Made by a program: the position numbers and the translations under genes. Shown here in pieces: positions 27,101 through 34,045 of a DNA stretch of 64,000 bases. Positions within the stretch are counted from its first letter, which is position 1. Each line of letters opens with the position of its first letter. The notes beneath the pieces are model-generated. The model had not been told where the DNA came from, did no database searches, and worked only from the letters and a program-made list of their open reading frames with translations. The stretch comes from Pseudomonas furukawaii (GTDB taxonomy: Bacteria > Pseudomonadota > Gammaproteobacteria > Pseudomonadales > Pseudomonadaceae), in the NCBI RefSeq assembly GCF_002355475.1, contig NZ_AP014862.1:3968001-4032000 (forward strand). The letters are read 5' to 3'.

Positions 27101-30031
27101 GTCCAGCACATTGCCGGTGACGCTGGCGGGCTCGCCGTTTTCGGTCAGGCTGCGGCTGTCGGCGTTGGCGGTGGGCAGGTCGTCGACGATCTCGATGGTG
27201 ACCGGCGCCGATACCGGCGGTGCGATGCCGTCGCTGACGGTGATGGTGAAGCCGTCCGTCTCCGGACCGGCGGCATCCGTGGTCGCCTCGGTCAGGGTGT
27301 AGGCGAAGCTGTAGGTGCCGTTGCTGTAGCCAGTGATCTGCACCGTGCCGTGGGCGGTGGTGAAGCTCTGGCCCACCAGGGCGCTGAAGGGGTTGCTGGT
27401 CAGGTCCAGGGTCAGGCTGCCGACGCTGAGGGAGCTGAGGTCATCCAGCCCGTCCGAGTCGCCCACCGTGAAGCTGCCGGTAGTGACGTTGCTGCCATCC
27501 CCGGCGCTGCTGCCATTGGCCAATCCCTGCTCGAACACCTGGGCCAGGTCACCCTGCCCGTTGGGGGTGCTGACCTCGATGGTCGGCACGTCGTTGCTGC
27601 CGGTAATGGTGAGGGTCAGGGTCGAGTCGCTCGGGTCGTTGTCGCCGTCGCGCATCGAGTAGGCGTACTGCAGGCTCACCTGCTGGCCCTGGTCCAGCCC
27701 TTCCACCGCCGCCGAGCCGTTGGCCAGCGTGAAGCTGTAGCGACCATCGGCGAACAGGGTCACCAGGCCATAGGGGGTGTTCACCAGCAGGCTGCCGCCT
27801 TCGCCAGGGGTCGCCCCGGCCACGCCGTTCCAATTGGTGAAGCTCTTCGGCTGGTCGGCGCCGCCCACATCGTTGTCCAGCACATTGCCGGTGACGCTGG
27901 CGGGCTCGCCGTTCTCGGTCAGGCTGCGGCTGTCGGCGTTGGCGGTGGGCAGGTCGTCGACGATCTCGATGGTGACGGTGGCGGAGGCCGTGCCCGAGCC
28001 ATCGCCCACATTAATAAGGAAGCCGTCCGTCTCCGGACCGGCGGCATCGGTGGTCGCCTCGGTCAGGGTGTAGGCGAAGCTGTAGGTGCCGTTGCTGTAG
28101 CCAGTGATCTGCACCGTGCCGTGGGCGGTGGTGAAGCTCTGGCCCACCAGGGCGCTGAAGGGGTTGCTGGTCAGGTCCAGGGTCAGGCTGCCGACGCTGA
28201 GGGAGCTGAGGTCATCCAGCCCGTCCGAGTCGCCCACGGTGAAGCTGCCGGTAGTGACGTTGCTGCCATCCCCGGCGCTGCTGCCGTTGGCCAAGCCCTT
28301 TTCGAATACCTGGGCCAGGTCGCCCTGCCCGTTGGGGGTGCTGACCTCGATGGTCGGCACGTCGTTGCTGCCGGTGATGGTGAGGGTCAGGGTCGAGTCG
28401 CTCGGGTCGTTGTCGCCGTCGCGCATCGAGTAGGCGTACTGCAGGACGACCTGCTGGCCCTGGTCCAGCCCTTCCACCGCCGCCGAGCCATTGGCCAGCG
28501 TGAAGCTGTAGCTACCATCGGTGAACAGGGTCACCAGGCCATAGGGGGTGTTCACCAGCAGGCTGCCGCCTTCGCCAGGGGTCGCCCCGGCCACGCCGTT
28601 CCAACTGGTGAAGCTCTTCGGCTGGTCGGCGCCGCCCAGGTCGTTGTCCAGCACATTGCCGGTGACGCTGGCGGGCTCGCCGTTCTCGGTCAGGCTGCGG
28701 CTGTCGGCGTTGGCGGTGGGCAGGTCGTCGACGATCTCGATGGTGACGGTGGCGGAGGCCGTGCCCGAGCCATCGCCCACATTAATAAGGAAGCCGTCGG
28801 TCTCCAGACCGGCGGCATCCGTGGTGGCTTCGGTCAGGGTGTAGCTGAAGCTGTAGGTGCCGTTGCTGTAGCCGGTGATCTGCACCGTGCCATGGGCGGT
28901 GGTGAAGCTCTGGCCCACCAGGCTGTCCAGGCTCTGGGTACCCAGGTCCAGCGACAGGCTTCCGACGCTCAGGGTCTTCAGATTGGCCAGGCCATCGGCG
29001 TCCGCTACGGTGAAAGTGCCGTTGACCACCGTGCTGCCATCCCCGGCACTGCTGCCACCGGGCAGACCCTGCTCGAACACCTGGGCCGCCCCACCTTCGG
29101 AACCGGGGAAGTTCACCTCCACGGTGGGAATGTCGTTGCGACCGATGATGGAAATGTTCAGGTTCGCGGAGCTCTGGTCCCCGTTGCCGTCCTGGATGCT
29201 GTAGCCGAATTCCAGGCTGACCGTTTCCCCTTCCCCAAGCCCTTCTACCGCCGGCGTGCCATTGGCCAGCTGGAAGCTGTAGCTGCCGTCAGGATTGAGG
29301 GTCACCACGCCGTAGGGGGTGCTGACCAGCAGGCTGCCGCCGGGACCCTCGCTGGCACCGGGAGCCTGCCAGGAGACGAACTGGGTCGGCAGGTCGGGGC
29401 CGCCATCGTCGTTGTCCAGCACATTGCCCTGCACGCTTTCCTGGCCTTCGTCGATGCTCTGGTCATCGTCCACCGCCACCGGCACGCCGTTCTCCGGGGT
29501 CTCGGCGGCCAGGGGGACATCGGGCAGGCCGGTTTCCGGCTGCGGGAAGTCGACGCCGAAGGCGATGGGGCCGGTGGGGAAGCCGATGCTGGGATCGACC
29601 CGGCCGGCGGTTTCACCCAGCAGGACGAAGGAGTGACCGCCACCGCCTGCGCCGCCGGCGCCACCGGGACCGGCCGCCGTGGCTTCCGCGACCTGGGTCG
29701 GGTCCACGCCGGCCTCGATGGCGGCCTGCAGTTTCTCGACGTCGGTAAGATCCTGCTGGCTGGGCGCGGCGGGAGCGGCGTCGGCATCGCCCGGGGCCTT
29801 GTCAGGGCTGCCCGCCAGCAGCGAATTGTCCAGCGGCATGCTGCTTTCGCGGCCCAGGACCAGTTCCTGGCCATTGGTCAGCCTGACGGCGACCGCGCCA
29901 TTGGCGCCAGTCACCAGTTCCTCGCCGACGAACACCCGGTCACCTTCGCTCAAGGGGCGGCGCGCACCGTTCGCGGCGACCGCGAACACCTCGCCAATGA
30001 CTTGCCGAACGACCCCGATTGATCCAGCCAT
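18167..30031 (-). CDS. lapA: Giant RTX adhesin LapA
   Basis: This encodes 3,954 residues from the ATG at 30031 (AAGGA 5 bases upstream). The N-terminal retention module (1-about 117) is followed by TAAG at 118-121, the LapG cut site, and a glycine-rich linker. Residues about 360-1470 are near-identical tandem repeats of 257-258 residues (two Ig/cadherin-like units each). More Ig-like and DUF5801-type domains follow. Two von Willebrand A domains carry MIDAS motifs DFSGS near 2326 and 3033. The C-terminus has RTX nonapeptides (GGSGDDVLIGG to GGDDTLTGG, about 3735-3840) and a type I secretion signal. It mediates irreversible attachment and biofilm formation, exported by LapBCE encoded divergently. 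Confidence 0.96.
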   Translation of the reverse strand: MAGSIGVVRQVIGEVFAVAANGARRPLSEGDRVFVGEELVTGANGAVAVRLTNGQELVLGRESSMPLDNSLLAGSPDKAPGDADAAPAAPSQQDLTDVEKLQAAIEAGVDPTQVAEATAAGPGGAGGAGGGGHSFVLLGETAGRVDPSIGFPTGPIAFGVDFPQPETGLPDVPLAAETPENGVPVAVDDDQSIDEGQESVQGNVLDNDDGGPDLPTQFVSWQAPGASEGPGGSLLVSTPYGVVTLNPDGSYSFQLANGTPAVEGLGEGETVSLEFGYSIQDGNGDQSSANLNISIIGRNDIPTVEVNFPGSEGGAAQVFEQGLPGGSSAGDGSTVVNGTFTVADADGLANLKTLSVGSLSLDLGTQSLDSLVGQSFTTAHGTVQITGYSNGTYSFSYTLTEATTDAAGLETDGFLINVGDGSGTASATVTIEIVDDLPTANADSRSLTENGEPASVTGNVLDNDLGGADQPKSFTSWNGVAGATPGEGGSLLVNTPYGLVTLFTDGSYSFTLANGSAAVEGLDQGQQVVLQYAYSMRDGDNDPSDSTLTLTITGSNDVPTIEVSTPNGQGDLAQVFEKGLANGSSAGDGSNVTTGSFTVGDSDGLDDLSSLSVGSLTLDLTSNPFSALVGQSFTTAHGTVQITGYSNGTYSFAYTLTEATTDAAGPETDGFLINVGDGSGTASATVTIEIVDDLPTANADSRSLTENGEPASVTGNVLDNDVGGADQPKSFTNWNGVAGATPGEGGSLLVNTPYGLVTLFADGRYSFTLANGSAAVEGLDQGQQVSLQYAYSMRDGDNDPSDSTLTLTITGSNDVPTIEVSTPNGQGDLAQVFEQGLANGSSAGDGSNVTTGSFTVGDSDGLDDLSSLSVGSLTLDLTSNPFSALVGQSFTTAHGTVQITGYSNGTYSFAYTLTEATTDAAGPETDGFTITVSDGIAPPVSAPVTIEIVDDLPTANADSRSLTENGEPASVTGNVLDNDLGGADQPKAFTSWNGVAGATPGEGGSLLVNTPYGLVTLFADGRYSFTLANGSAAVEGLDQGQQVVLQYAYSMRDGDNDPSDSTLTLTITGSNDVPTIEVSTPNGQGDLAQVFEKGLANGSSAGDGSNVTTGSFTVGDSDGLDDLSSLSVGSLTLDLTSNPFSSLVGQSFTTAHGTVQITGYSNGTYSFAYTLTEATTDAAGLETDGFTITVSDGIAPPVSAPVTIEIVDDLPTANADSRSLTENGEPASVTGNVLDNDVGGADQPKSFTNWNGVAGATPGEGGSLLVNTPYGLVTLFADGRYSFTLANGSAAVEGLDQGQQVVLQYAYSMRDGDNDPSDSTLTLTITGSNDVPTIEVSTPNGQGDLAQVFEKGLANGSSAGDGSNITTGSFTVGDSDGLDDLSSLSVGGLTLDLTSNPFSALVGQSFTTAHGTVQITGYSNGTYSFAYTLTEATTDAAGPETDGFTITVSDGIAPPVSAPVTIEIVDDLPTANADTGSVGEGATVSGNVVGGNGLGSVADVFGADGRPSPTSGVVGVRVGGDTSTPASGGVGNGITTAYGTLVLNADGSYTYTSHANSLVQGGVVDTFTYTIVDGDGDFSTTTLTIDVANVTVVGGVKAGSDDDVREAALSFGSEPGSNDEFASGTLVATGGAGPYSFSLGVGAGTGQYGQLVLDSNGAYTYTLLTAPKVDPGNNGNNLQFTETFTFQVVDANGNIGTGTLTVDIVDDVPEISVKGYGDLGLQVDETHLGTSASTDFSGAFTHQFGADGAAASNAISYSLDVKSPGVDSGLRDTATGSGILLYKEGADIVGRVLGSGDLAFRLSVGSDGSVTLVQSRAILHSPEDGPDQASGLAAEDLITLHATITDGDGDTDDASLNLGGAISFRDDAPCIDPYVKVSLDDDALNHGIPGGYGDRDPDTQNTSGTIAHDFGADGPGEIELQDSGAPQGFTYHEIEGGLLIKQGGQTVITITLDKHSGAYTVTQNAAILHPEGKHENDLTFEVEYKIVDRDGDRADGSLYIKVNDDSPKVTSQLAGAGSLEVDETHLGYSDTTDFSGLFGGGHGADGAGSSQYSLSVSTSGADSGLKDSQSGDSILLYKVGGEVLGRVGGSTGEIAFRLSVDGDGKVTLEQLRAILHTPDNGVDQAASLASADLVKLTLTLTDRDGDSASASVGLGSAISFRDDAPSVTANQAVQLDDETLAGGIPDGTGDVSPNTANLTGTLGHDFGADGPGSISLLDTGNPDGFTYEKAGDDLLIKQDGQTVITVELDVSSGAYKVIQNRPILHPDGQDENDVSFTIGYQVTDKDGDSATGSLTINVDDDTPIAKNDTATVKEARTEDFNLVFVLDFSGSIDDTELNQMLTAVRAAGQALFNGANGDVKIQFVAFSGTAAASAVTTDFTTFSNLIESANPMEGGVRPFNGQTDFTAAIEKVMDAYQPIAGYNNQVFFISDGNPNEQTGTNGNALQDGTADDWSDFIAEHGLNVTAIGIGNGISVPRLQDIDLDGSGSPITVNDFSSLITTLLEQVSNGLVSGNVLWGNDGDAGTADDDAFGADGPGLIQSIVIGTQTFTWDGNPATAQLTDVTTAAGGKLSFNFSTGAWSYVAPSGLSADTLEQFTYTIVDADNDPSNAVLSITVKARDDAPLAKDDFLSTAEDHSLTITAAHLFGADGTGPLNDSDSDSGSFASVRITQLASNGSLKLNGADVTLNQVISLAAINDGQLMFVPDANENGSPYATFKYQVSDGSSYSNVATVTIKVTPENDAPVACDDSFTTHEDTAVTVTYSGLFGADGTGGNNDYDVDSASFTSIKITQLPGAGLLQLNGVTLTQGAVVSVADITAGNLKFVPGADDHGNPYATFKYQVSDGSQYSNEATVTIKVYPVNDAPVLDLDANDSSGATGANYQTTFTEGGPAVSIADLDSRITDVDDSHIESATIVLTNAKAGDSLSFSGLPGGISGSVSSSAGKITVTLTGTATKADYESAIESVRFSNSSNTPDTTPRNVTVVVNDGNADSNVAQTRIDLVAVDNAPDARDDHATVIEGQGQDFNLVFVLDFSGSISNSELGTMLNAVRSAGQDLFNGTSGDVKVRVVAFSGEATAYPVVDNFTAFAAQIDGLNPNAGGTRPYNGQTDFTAAIQTTMGAYQPLTGYSNQVVFISDGNPNEQTGTNNSLNSSTATAWQNFINQHDLTVTTVGIGDGINANRLQDVDLDGQGSPLTVSGFEQLIDALQAEVVGGDVSGNVLWGNDGDASTADDDSFGLDGPGHIQSIVINTVTYTWNGSNTIAVSNGPDIAGSLLSDITTGAGGKLTFNFATGAWSYVAPLGISATITETFGYTLVDSDGTPDSANLSVTVVDVNTAPSGTNATLGLLEDGSRVLTAADFGFSDGDGDSLLAVKITTLPSAGSLVLAGGPTLTAGAFVSLADINAGKLSFVPAANGNGNGYASFSFQVRDNGGTADGGVDLDQSPNVITFNVTPVNDAPVLGGMGGVLAYTEGQGKVVIDSGVTLNDVDSPNFAGGSLTVSLSANGSNDDQLSILAGNGITLSGSSVRYNGSSNVIGSWVGGSGGNPLVISFTNLATLVAVQALIQQVAYANHSDNPSILDRTVSFTLDDGDGTANGGQNLATAYAIVQVNAVNDAPITVADRVVTNSGGNSVSIPEWALLWNDTDAEGHSLDVTSVVRISNPSDTAVHTAGMGAMGNVTFSDSSGSFSYRAVDAEGAMGSSATVSVTSDSSSPLGSSSTGTDQIVIDTSGNDNVLRGGSGDDVLIGGVGNNTLNGNDGNDLLVGGAGDDTLNGGDDTDTAAYYDAASGVTVSLALGGQQDTVGAGLDRLIDVENLIGSRHDDVLIGNDGDNLLAGNGGDDTLTGGGGADTFKWMLGDTGITTVTGFTPGLDSLDLSQLLTGEHGDSDSLDQYLTMAFGADTTITVDSNSQAIAGGTGQTIVLEGVNLLTHYSAADTASVITSMLDDGSLKVDV
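25620..28950 (-). repeat. Tandem 774-bp coding repeats inside lapA
   Basis: The anchor GTCGTCGACG recurs at 25631, 26405, 27179, 27953 and 28724, giving spacings of 774, 774, 774 and 771 bp. Copies are nearly identical over their length, except a short segment that exists in two forms: VSDGIAPPVSAP (three C-terminal copies) and VGDGSGTASA (two N-terminal copies). Such an array should expand, contract and exchange by recombination. Confidence 0.93.
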
Positions 30032-30170
30032 GCTTCCTTCCTCCCGCACCGCGTGCTGCCAGACGGACAGCGCCGACACCAGTCAATGAGGTCAAAGCAC
30101 GCGTATCGGATATCGGGAACGAGCTGGGGAGCCCAAAGGCCCCTGAGTACCGCCAAAAAAATCACGCAAA

Positions 30171-30184
30171 GTCAATAAAACGTC
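30171..30184. promoter_or_regulatory. FleQ-box-like site between lapA and lapE
   Basis: GTCAATAAAACGTC matches 11 of 14 bases of the FleQ consensus GTCAATAAATTGAC (consensus from memory), with the first nine identical. It is 140 bp upstream of the lapA start in the 465-bp divergent gap. FleQ is the c-di-GMP-responsive regulator that controls lapA in P. putida. The rest of the gap is AT-rich (especially 30330-30430) and probably carries both promoters; no gene is seen. Confidence 0.4.
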
Positions 30185-30496
30185 ACGCAACCCGGCGTCG
30201 TACTACTCCATCGCATCTGCCCCGCCCTAGAAACACTGGTTATGTGCCTGACCACGGCCTACCTGATCGCACGAGTGCTGCGAGCCCCAGAACACGCGAT
30301 CTGATGGCCAAAAGATGTCGTGGAATTCCGACGAGTGCATAAGAATTTTTCCTGATAGCCCATGTGAAAAATTCTTCTTAGGCAATTCGAAAGTTGTTCT
30401 TAGCTCTGATGTTACAAGCCTGAAACGGTTTGCCATGGATTTTCGCCAAATTTACGGCGCCAGGAAGCAGCAGTTCTGACATGGAGAACAACCAGA

Positions 30497-31852
30497 ATGC
30501 ACAAGCTCACACCGCTCTGCTCCGCTTTGCTGATGGTGCTGGCCACCTCGCAAACCCACGCCATGACGCTGACTGAAGCGATTCAGAGCACCCTGGACAA
30601 TCACCCGGAACTTCAAGCCAGCAACCAGAATCGCCTGGTCGCCGACGAAGAAGTGAAAGTCGCCAAAGGTGGGTACCTGCCGACCGTCGACCTGATAGCC
30701 GGCGCGGGTCGGGAGCAGACCGACAGCCCATCCACCCGGGCACTGGGGGACCACAACAAGGAAACCCTGAATTTTCGTGACGCCGAGCTGCGCCTGCGGC
30801 AGATGCTCTTCGACGGGTTCAACACCCCGAACGAAGTGAAGCGCACCGAGGCGGTGGTCAACTCCCGCGCCTACTACTCCCTGGGCACCGCCGAAAGCCT
30901 GGCGCTGCGCACCGTCGAGGTGTACCTGGACGTGCTCAAGCGTCGCGAGATGGTGTCACTGGCCAGGAACAACCTGCTGGCCCACGAACGCATTCACGAC
31001 CAGATCAACCTGCGCAGCCAGCGGGGCGTGGGCAGTACAGCCGACCTCGACCAGGCCGAAGCGCGTCTGGCCCTGGCCCGCAACAACCTCTACACCGAGG
31101 AAGTGAACCTGGCCGACGCCGAGACCAACTTCTTCAGCGCCGTGGGGCGCCCCGCCGACGAACTGGTTTCGCCGGCCAGCATCAAGGGCGAGATGCCCGC
31201 CGACCTGCTGGCCGCGCGCCAGGGCGTGATGGAAGCCAACCCCCTGCTGAAATCCGCCCAGGCCGACGTGCAGGCCGCCGAGAGCCAGTACGAATCGGCC
31301 AAGGCCCCCTTCTACCCGCGCTTCGACGCTGAACTGGCCACCACCGCCGACGACAACGTGCAGGGCGACGAGGGCCACTACAACACCTGGCGAGCCGGCG
31401 TGGTGATGAACTACAACCTGTTCAACGGCATGCGCGACAAGTCCCGGTTGCAGGCCTCCGCCCACCAGATCAACCAGTCCATGGACATCCGCAACAACGC
31501 CCTGAGGGTGCTCAACGAGAACCTCAACCTGGCCTGGAACGCCATGGAAAACGCCCGCAAGCAGACCCCGGAAGCCCGGGCCTATGCCGACTACACCGCG
31601 CGGGTCCGCGAGGCCTACCAGCAGCAGTTCGGCCTTGGCCAACGTACCCTGCTGGACCTGCTCGACAGCGAGAACGAACTCTTCACCGCCAACCGCCGCT
31701 ACGTGGACGTGCGCTACACCGAGGAGTTCTCGATGTACCGCGTCGTCTCCGCCATGGGCGACCTGCTGCGCCGGCAGAACGTGGTGGTCCCCGCCGAGGC
31801 CATCGCCGCCAGCGAGGTGAAGAGCGAAGCCCAACTGCCGGACATGAGGTGA
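30497..31852 (+). CDS. lapE: TolC-family outer-membrane protein LapE
   Basis: The 451-residue product has a signal peptide (MHKLTPLCSALLMVLATSQTHA). Two outer-membrane efflux repeats follow, rich in coiled-coil helices, with typical openings TLTEAIQSTLDNHPEL and a C-terminal FGLGQRTLLDLLDSENELFTANRRYVD. It forms the outer-membrane channel of the type I secretion machine that exports LapA, and is also the barrel in which the LapA retention module is thought to stay threaded. It is first gene of lapE-lapB-lapC, with 22 bp to lapB. Confidence 0.93.
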   Translation: MHKLTPLCSALLMVLATSQTHAMTLTEAIQSTLDNHPELQASNQNRLVADEEVKVAKGGYLPTVDLIAGAGREQTDSPSTRALGDHNKETLNFRDAELRLRQMLFDGFNTPNEVKRTEAVVNSRAYYSLGTAESLALRTVEVYLDVLKRREMVSLARNNLLAHERIHDQINLRSQRGVGSTADLDQAEARLALARNNLYTEEVNLADAETNFFSAVGRPADELVSPASIKGEMPADLLAARQGVMEANPLLKSAQADVQAAESQYESAKAPFYPRFDAELATTADDNVQGDEGHYNTWRAGVVMNYNLFNGMRDKSRLQASAHQINQSMDIRNNALRVLNENLNLAWNAMENARKQTPEARAYADYTARVREAYQQQFGLGQRTLLDLLDSENELFTANRRYVDVRYTEEFSMYRVVSAMGDLLRRQNVVVPAEAIAASEVKSEAQLPDMR

Positions 31853-31874
31853 GCCAGATTGGGAGCCCAGCGCC

Positions 31875-34034
31875 ATGACCACCATGGAAAGGACTGACGG
31901 TCCCAGGGATCCGCGCCAGGGCCACGACGACCCGTTGCTCGATGGCCTGCTGATCCTCTGCAAGCTTCACGGCCGCGCCGCCAGCCGGGCCAGCCTGAGC
32001 AGCGGCCTGCCGCTGCCGGATCAGCGCCTGTCCCCCGAGCTCCTGCCCCGGGCCGCCGCCCGCGCCGGGCTGCAAGGTCGCCTGCTGCGTCGTCCGCTGG
32101 ACGCCATTTCGCCCTTGAACCTGCCGCTGCTGCTGCTGCTCAAGGGCGGTCGCAGCGCCGTGCTGAGCCGTTTCGACGGCAGCGGCCGGGCCCTGATCCT
32201 GCCCAGCGAGGCCGAGGGTGGCGAGCAGTGGGTGCCCCGCGAGGTGCTGGATCTGGAGTATTCCGGCCAGGCCCTCTTCGCCCGCCCGCGCCATGAACTG
32301 GAGGAAGCCCACGCGCCCCTGGTTCCACGGGTCAAGTCCTGGTTCCGCGACACGCTGCGGTTGTCCCGCTGGCTCTACGCCGACGCCATGCTGGCCAGCC
32401 TGCTGATCAACCTGCTGGGCATGATGGTGCCGCTGTTCGTGATGCAGACCTACGACCGCGTGGTGCCCAACCAGGCCACCGCCACCCTCTGGGTCCTGGC
32501 CATCGGCCTGCTCATCGGCACCGGCTTCGATCTCCTGTTGCGGGTGCTGCGCGCCAACCTCCTGGACAACGCCGGGAAAAAGACCGACGTGGTGCTCTCC
32601 GCCACCCTCTTCGAACGCATCACCGGCATGTCCATGAAGGCCCGACCGGTCACCATCGGCGGCTTCGCCCAGAGCATCCACGACTTCCAGGGCCTGCGGG
32701 AATTCCTCACCGCCGTCACCCTCACCAGCCTCATCGACCTGCCCTTCTCGGTGCTGATGCTGCTGGTGATCGGCCTCCTGGGCGGCCCGCTGGTGGTGAT
32801 CCCGCTCCTCGCCTTCCCGCTCACCGCGATCTTCGCCTGGATCATCCAGACCCGCCTGCGGGACACCGTGCAGCGCAGCCTGGCACTGGGCGCCGAACGC
32901 CAGGCACTGCTGATCGAAACACTCTCGGGCCTGGAAACGCTCAAGGCCTGCGGTGCCGAGAGCGAGCGCCAGCACCGCTGGGAACACACCCACGGCGCCC
33001 TGACCCGCCTCGACAGCCACGCCCGTTTCCTCTCGGCGCTGGCCACCAACGGCACCCTGTTCATGCAGCAGTTCGCCGGCCTGGCCATGATAGTCACGGG
33101 CGTCTACGCCATCATCGCCGGCAACCTCAGCGTCGGCGCGCTGGTGGCCTGCTACATGCTCAACAGCCGGGTGCTCTCCCCCCTGGGACAGATCGCCGGG
33201 CTCATCACCCGCTACCAGCAGGCGCAGTTGACCATGAAGTCCACCGACGCGCTGATGGGCCTGCCCCAGGAGCGCGAGTCCGGCCAGCGCCCCCTGGAGC
33301 ACCAGCGCTTCAAGGGCAACCTGGAAGTGCGCCAGGTGGAGTTCCGCTACCCCGACCAGGCCACGCCGGCGTTGAACAAGGTCAGCCTGCGACTCGCCGC
33401 CGGCGAGCGGGTCGGCATCATCGGCCGCAGCGGCTCCGGCAAGAGCACCCTGGCGCGCCTGATCATGGGCTTCTACGCCCCGGACGAAGGCCAGTTGCTG
33501 CTGGACGGCATCGACCTGCGGCAGACCGACATCGGCGACCTGCGCCAGCAGATCGGCTATGTCAGCCACGACCTGCCGCTGCTGGCCGGCAGCCTGCGCG
33601 ACAACCTCACCCTGGGCGCCCGCTACGTCAGCGACGACCGCATGCTGGAAGTGGCCGAAATCACCGGCGTCGCAGAACTCGCCCGGCAGCACCCGCAAGG
33701 TTATGACCGCCCCGTGGGCGAGCGCGGGCAACTGCTCTCCAGCGGCCAGCGCCAGGCGGTGCTGCTGGCCCGCGCCTTGCTGCTGGACCCGCCGCTGCTG
33801 GTACTCGACGAGCCCACCAGCGCCATGGACAACAGCAGCGAGGAAACCCTGCGCCAGCGCCTGGCCACCTGGTCGGCGGGCAAGACGCTGATCCTCATCA
33901 CCCACCGCAGCTCCATGCTGGCCCTGGTCGATCGCCTGGTGGTGATGGACAACGGCCAGATCGTCGCCGACGGCCCGAAAGACACCGTCATCGACGCCCT
34001 GCGCAAGGGCCGCATCGGCCAGGTCAACCCCTGA
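31875..34034 (+). CDS. lapB: Type I secretion ABC transporter LapB
   Basis: The 719-residue inner-membrane exporter has an N-terminal C39-like domain (about 15-130) that lacks a recognisable catalytic cysteine motif, so it likely docks substrate rather than cutting it. Membrane segments run from about 165 to 430. The ATPase domain has Walker A GRSGSGKST (about 517-525), signature LLSSGQRQ and Walker B LLVLDEPTSAMD. It supplies the energy for LapA export with LapC and LapE. The gene lies 22 bp after lapE and 11 bp before lapC. Confidence 0.94.
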   Translation: MTTMERTDGPRDPRQGHDDPLLDGLLILCKLHGRAASRASLSSGLPLPDQRLSPELLPRAAARAGLQGRLLRRPLDAISPLNLPLLLLLKGGRSAVLSRFDGSGRALILPSEAEGGEQWVPREVLDLEYSGQALFARPRHELEEAHAPLVPRVKSWFRDTLRLSRWLYADAMLASLLINLLGMMVPLFVMQTYDRVVPNQATATLWVLAIGLLIGTGFDLLLRVLRANLLDNAGKKTDVVLSATLFERITGMSMKARPVTIGGFAQSIHDFQGLREFLTAVTLTSLIDLPFSVLMLLVIGLLGGPLVVIPLLAFPLTAIFAWIIQTRLRDTVQRSLALGAERQALLIETLSGLETLKACGAESERQHRWEHTHGALTRLDSHARFLSALATNGTLFMQQFAGLAMIVTGVYAIIAGNLSVGALVACYMLNSRVLSPLGQIAGLITRYQQAQLTMKSTDALMGLPQERESGQRPLEHQRFKGNLEVRQVEFRYPDQATPALNKVSLRLAAGERVGIIGRSGSGKSTLARLIMGFYAPDEGQLLLDGIDLRQTDIGDLRQQIGYVSHDLPLLAGSLRDNLTLGARYVSDDRMLEVAEITGVAELARQHPQGYDRPVGERGQLLSSGQRQAVLLARALLLDPPLLVLDEPTSAMDNSSEETLRQRLATWSAGKTLILITHRSSMLALVDRLVVMDNGQIVADGPKDTVIDALRKGRIGQVNP

Positions 34035-34045
34035 GGAGGCACGTC

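Noticed and set aside
25620-28950. 774-bp repeats considered as possible assembly error or mobile element
   Set aside because: The frame is open throughout, spacing is in whole codons, and repeats of this kind are normal in LapA adhesins; copy number might still be misassembled if short reads were used.
24509-30022. A 1,837-codon open frame on the plus strand opposite lapA, with others at 19313-22270 and 23237-24469
   Set aside because: These are antisense shadows of the repetitive, GC-rich lapA gene. The translated sequence mirrors the repeats (runs of AVGEAVGAVAVAG), and they lack ribosome sites and known domains.
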